Shown here piece after piece: positions 5,106-7,029 of a stretch of 7,029 nucleotides of DNA; position 1 is the first letter of the stretch, and every line of letters begins with the position of its first letter. The stretch spans positions 1 to 7,029 of the forward strand of contig JAISKQ010000258.1 in NCBI GenBank assembly GCA_031260865.1, written 5' to 3'. Source of the DNA: Prevotella sp. GTDB taxonomy: Bacteria; Bacteroidota; Bacteroidia; Bacteroidales; Dysgonomonadaceae. The translations under genes and the position numbers were made by a program. The notes beneath the pieces are model-generated. The model made no database searches and was not told where the DNA came from. It was given only the letters and a program-made list of their open reading frames with translations.

Positions 5106-6167
5106 TCAATATTGTCCCCTTACAAACTTATTTTTTGAAGTCAGCTTGATAGGATTAAGAGAGAACCATTCCACAAAGGAGTTCCACTGATCTTCATTAG
5201 CCTGCTGCCAATCCGCGAAGCTATCAATATTACCCTGCATCAATATCCAATGGTTGTAAGCATCGATGTGCCCGGCGTCTTTCACCTTCTTCTGATACGA
5301 AAACAAAACATTGGGATAATTATCTTCCAAATTCTTTTTATAATAGAGATCTATAAAATCGGATCGTATCTTACTGAATGAATCCATATTAAAATCCCTG
5401 ATCGAAGCTATGGATAACAGTAATACCGGTTCATAAACACCTACGCCAAAAGGAAGCTTAAAATCATGAGAATCAATAACATTATTCTTGCTAAAACTTA
5501 CCGACACGGAAGAATCGTTTACCAACTTTATCTCCCTCATATAGGTATCGTACAACAACTTGCTTATCTCTACCGTTCGTTTGCTATTACGTTCCAAGTT
5601 CATAAAGATTTCTCCGTATATCATTCCCCATACTTCATCTTCAGAGCCACAATACAATTTGGACGCCCAATAATAGTTTGATGAATGTGAGGGTTCCACT
5701 TCAATACCTTTCTCATAGTAAGCGAGCGCTTTCTCCGGGTTATTATCTGCCATCTGCATATTTCCCAACTCAAGGTATAAACATCCCGAATAGGGGAATT
5801 TAGTCAATCCCTTTTCATACGTTTTAATTGCTTCCTTACTGTCTCCCAAGTAATCATAGCAATTTCCCATCATCTGATACAACCTGTCGGATAGCTCTTT
5901 ATATTTTACTATCTTCTTCAGAATCTTCAATGATTCTTTATAATTTCCTTTGAGACTATAAGCATACGCCATTTCATACGGATAATCAAAGCTATTTGGG
6001 TCCAACTGCTGTGCTTCCCGCAACAATGTCAAACTTTCGTCCACTTTGCCCTGATCCATCAGCTTTACCGCTTCTTTCCCTATTTCGTAGGCTTTTTGTT
6101 CATTTGTTTGCGTATAAGCAGACAAAAAAGAAAAACTGAAGATGAATAGAATTATAAAGTTTTTCAT
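5106..6167 (-). CDS. Secreted tetratricopeptide-repeat protein
   Basis: A 353-residue protein. The signal peptide (1-20, MKNFIILFIFSFSFLSAYTQ) is probably cleaved near Thr19-Gln20, and there is no lipobox Cys, so a periplasmic location is expected. About four TPR repeats follow at roughly 25-58, 59-92, 93-126 and 127-160, with typical features: A-x-x-L-x-x-G (KLMDQGKVDESLTLL), AYAYSLKGNYKESL, GNCYDYLGDSKEAIKTYEKGL, and GNMQMADNNPEKALAYYEKGIEVEP. TPR stacks bind partner proteins or peptides. The C-terminal half (about 165-353) is not TPR, is rich in aromatic residues near the end (WQQANEDQWNSFVEWF, 320-335), and I do not recognise it. The gene is separated from the upstream peptidase gene by a strong terminator and has its own -7 box, giving a very short leader. 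The small acidic gene follows it. Confidence 0.85.
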   Translation of the reverse strand: MKNFIILFIFSFSFLSAYTQTNEQKAYEIGKEAVKLMDQGKVDESLTLLREAQQLDPNSFDYPYEMAYAYSLKGNYKESLKILKKIVKYKELSDRLYQMMGNCYDYLGDSKEAIKTYEKGLTKFPYSGCLYLELGNMQMADNNPEKALAYYEKGIEVEPSHSSNYYWASKLYCGSEDEVWGMIYGEIFMNLERNSKRTVEISKLLYDTYMREIKLVNDSSVSVSFSKNNVIDSHDFKLPFGVGVYEPVLLLSIASIRDFNMDSFSKIRSDFIDLYYKKNLEDNYPNVLFSYQKKVKDAGHIDAYNHWILMQGNIDSFADWQQANEDQWNSFVEWFSLNPIKLTSKNKFVRGQY

Positions 6168-6186
6168 ATACGCGGATTTATATAAG

Positions 6187-6194
6187 CAAATATA
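6187..6194 (-). promoter_or_regulatory. Promoter -7 box for the TPR gene
   Basis: Read on the minus strand, this is TATATTTG, an exact fit to TAnnTTTG. It lies 19 bases before the ATG, implying a 5' leader of only about 12-16 bases. A TCTG at 6216-6213 (minus) is one mismatch from the TTTG -33 element and lies 18 bases upstream, inside the hairpin that ends the peptidase gene. Confidence 0.6.
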
Positions 6195-6199
6195 GAAAT

Positions 6200-6234
6200 A
6201 AAAAAACGGATACAGAATTGTTATCCGCTTTTTT
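6200..6234 (-). terminator. Rho-independent terminator for the DPP III gene
   Basis: CGGATA (6207-6212) pairs with TATCCG (6222-6227) around a 9-base loop. On the minus strand the stem is followed directly by seven T's (6206-6200), and it lies about 20 bases after the DPP III stop codon. A run of T's on the other side (6229-6234) would let it work on the plus strand too, but no plus-strand gene ends here. Confidence 0.8.
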
Positions 6235-6247
6235 ATCTAATTACAGA

Positions 6248-7029
6248 TTAATCATTATTTGTAGGCAATGTCGAAAATTCCTTGGAATAACGCAACATTT
6301 GCTCCGCATAGCCTTCAGTATAAGATATTTTCACATCGGTTATTTTACCTTTTTTATCCATAACCGGTTCGAATGTAGGATTTACAAAGCCTTTGTATGG
6401 CTTCATTTTTAATTTCTTATAACGAGATAAAACTTCACGATGGAGTTTATAATCAACCTTAACAGCGTAGTTTTCAACCAACGCTTTTGCCGCTTTAAAA
6501 TCTCCGGTTGACTTGACCCGTTGAATTTCAGCTAACAAATCGCCAAATAGCGTGCGCAGTTTATTATAGTCATTTATAACAACAAATGTCTTCTTATCCC
6601 TCACTTTCAGTTCCACCACATTATCAGCTTTCCCTTTTTCAAACACCCATCTTGCAATCAATTGGCGGTTACGCATGTGCGCCTCCTCTATATTCTTACC
6701 CGGCTCTATACGTACCAATTGGGTCATTAGTCCGTTCATCATAAACCTATAATATTCAGCCTTATATGCTTCCGCATTGGGAATGACATTCAATTCCAAT
6801 AATTTAGCGTCGGCAAGGAAATAAAGCCCGAATAAGTCGGCTCGGGTTTCTTCTATTGTGGAACTAAATTCGCCGAGAGCATTCGGGTCAACCTCCGGTA
6901 ACAACTTGCCTGAACCATGTCCCAAACATTCATGCAGGTCTGTATGCAATACATCCGTAATGAATCCGTATTTCTTCATCAAATTCACTTCCGCGTCAGA
7001 CCACGCGAATTCTTCATTAAATCCCGTAT
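6248..7029 (-). CDS. Dipeptidyl-peptidase III (peptidase family M49), C-terminal part
   Basis: Zinc exopeptidase that releases dipeptides from the N-terminus of oligopeptides. The reading frame is open to the right edge, so the true start lies outside; an internal GTG (6988-6986) is not the start. The visible 259 residues hold the M49 signature HECLGH (6934-6917), whose two His bind zinc and whose Glu activates water, and EETRAD (6853-6836), whose second Glu is the third zinc ligand. The conserved His of EAHMRNR lies about 85 residues after HECLGH. From HECLGH to the C-terminus is 228 residues, which matches the 675-residue Bacteroides thetaiotaomicron DPP III, whose motif is also HECLGH rather than the eukaryotic HELLGH. 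By that comparison about 416 N-terminal residues are missing, including any signal or lipoprotein peptide. Bacteroidota members are, to my recollection, sometimes mislabelled dihydrofolate reductase. It ends at a strong terminator. Confidence 0.95.
   Translation of the reverse strand, partial: TGFNEEFAWSDAEVNLMKKYGFITDVLHTDLHECLGHGSGKLLPEVDPNALGEFSSTIEETRADLFGLYFLADAKLLELNVIPNAEAYKAEYYRFMMNGLMTQLVRIEPGKNIEEAHMRNRQLIARWVFEKGKADNVVELKVRDKKTFVVINDYNKLRTLFGDLLAEIQRVKSTGDFKAAKALVENYAVKVDYKLHREVLSRYKKLKMKPYKGFVNPTFEPVMDKKGKITDVKISYTEGYAEQMLRYSKEFSTLPTNND

Noticed and set aside
6218..6412. Plus-strand 64-codon frame opposite the DPP III 3' end
   Set aside because: It is antisense to a conserved coding region, has no plausible promoter, and starts inside the terminator loop.
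6248..6988. Complete peptidase gene starting at 6988
   Set aside because: That codon is GTG inside a frame that stays open to the window edge, and the M49 family needs about 400 more N-terminal residues.

Overview
The window looks like chromosomal DNA from a member of the Bacteroidota, most likely the order Bacteroidales. The signs are: a partial M49 peptidase with the active-site spelling HECLGH known from Bacteroides DPP III; secreted proteins whose signal peptides end in Ala-Gln or Thr-Gln; -7 promoter boxes of the Bacteroidota form TAnnTTTG; and starts preceded by A/T-rich DNA rather than a Shine-Dalgarno sequence. I see no transposase, integrase, tRNA, rRNA or CRISPR array. Genus is not resolved.

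Layout, left to right. Positions 1-300 are non-coding and built from diverged direct and partly inverted repeats. A TAnnTTTG promoter and a 5' stem-loop then lead into miaB (415-1785, +), the tRNA methylthiotransferase. After an A/T-rich spacer containing a perfect 16-bp palindrome comes a tightly coupled three-gene unit (1995-2914, +): a YtxH-like glycine-zipper membrane protein, a two-helix YqjE/holin_3_6-type membrane protein, and a small protein with a polybasic tail. Both junctions are 11-nt overlaps. A long hairpin ends this unit.

Next is a secreted peptide-N-glycosidase of the PNGase F-II type (3068-4741, +). It has an extra N-terminal domain, and the position of the third PNGase F acidic residue appears to be Gly. 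It converges on a minus-strand block: a small acidic protein (4773-5057), a secreted TPR protein (5106-6167), and the C-terminal third of a DPP III zinc peptidase (6248 to beyond the right edge).

How the genes work together: miaB is housekeeping. The three-gene unit resembles in logic the enterobacterial yqjD-yqjE-yqjK cluster, suggesting an envelope or stationary-phase role (inference). The PNGase would release N-glycans from glycoproteins outside the cytoplasm, and DPP III trims dipeptides from peptides, so both fit a host- or plant-glycoprotein diet. Nothing in the sequence ties the two into one regulon, since they lie on opposite strands and behind separate terminators. The strongest candidates for follow-up are the PNGase active-site substitution, the membrane-protein operon and the intergenic repeat family. 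I did not find a clearly new multi-gene system.
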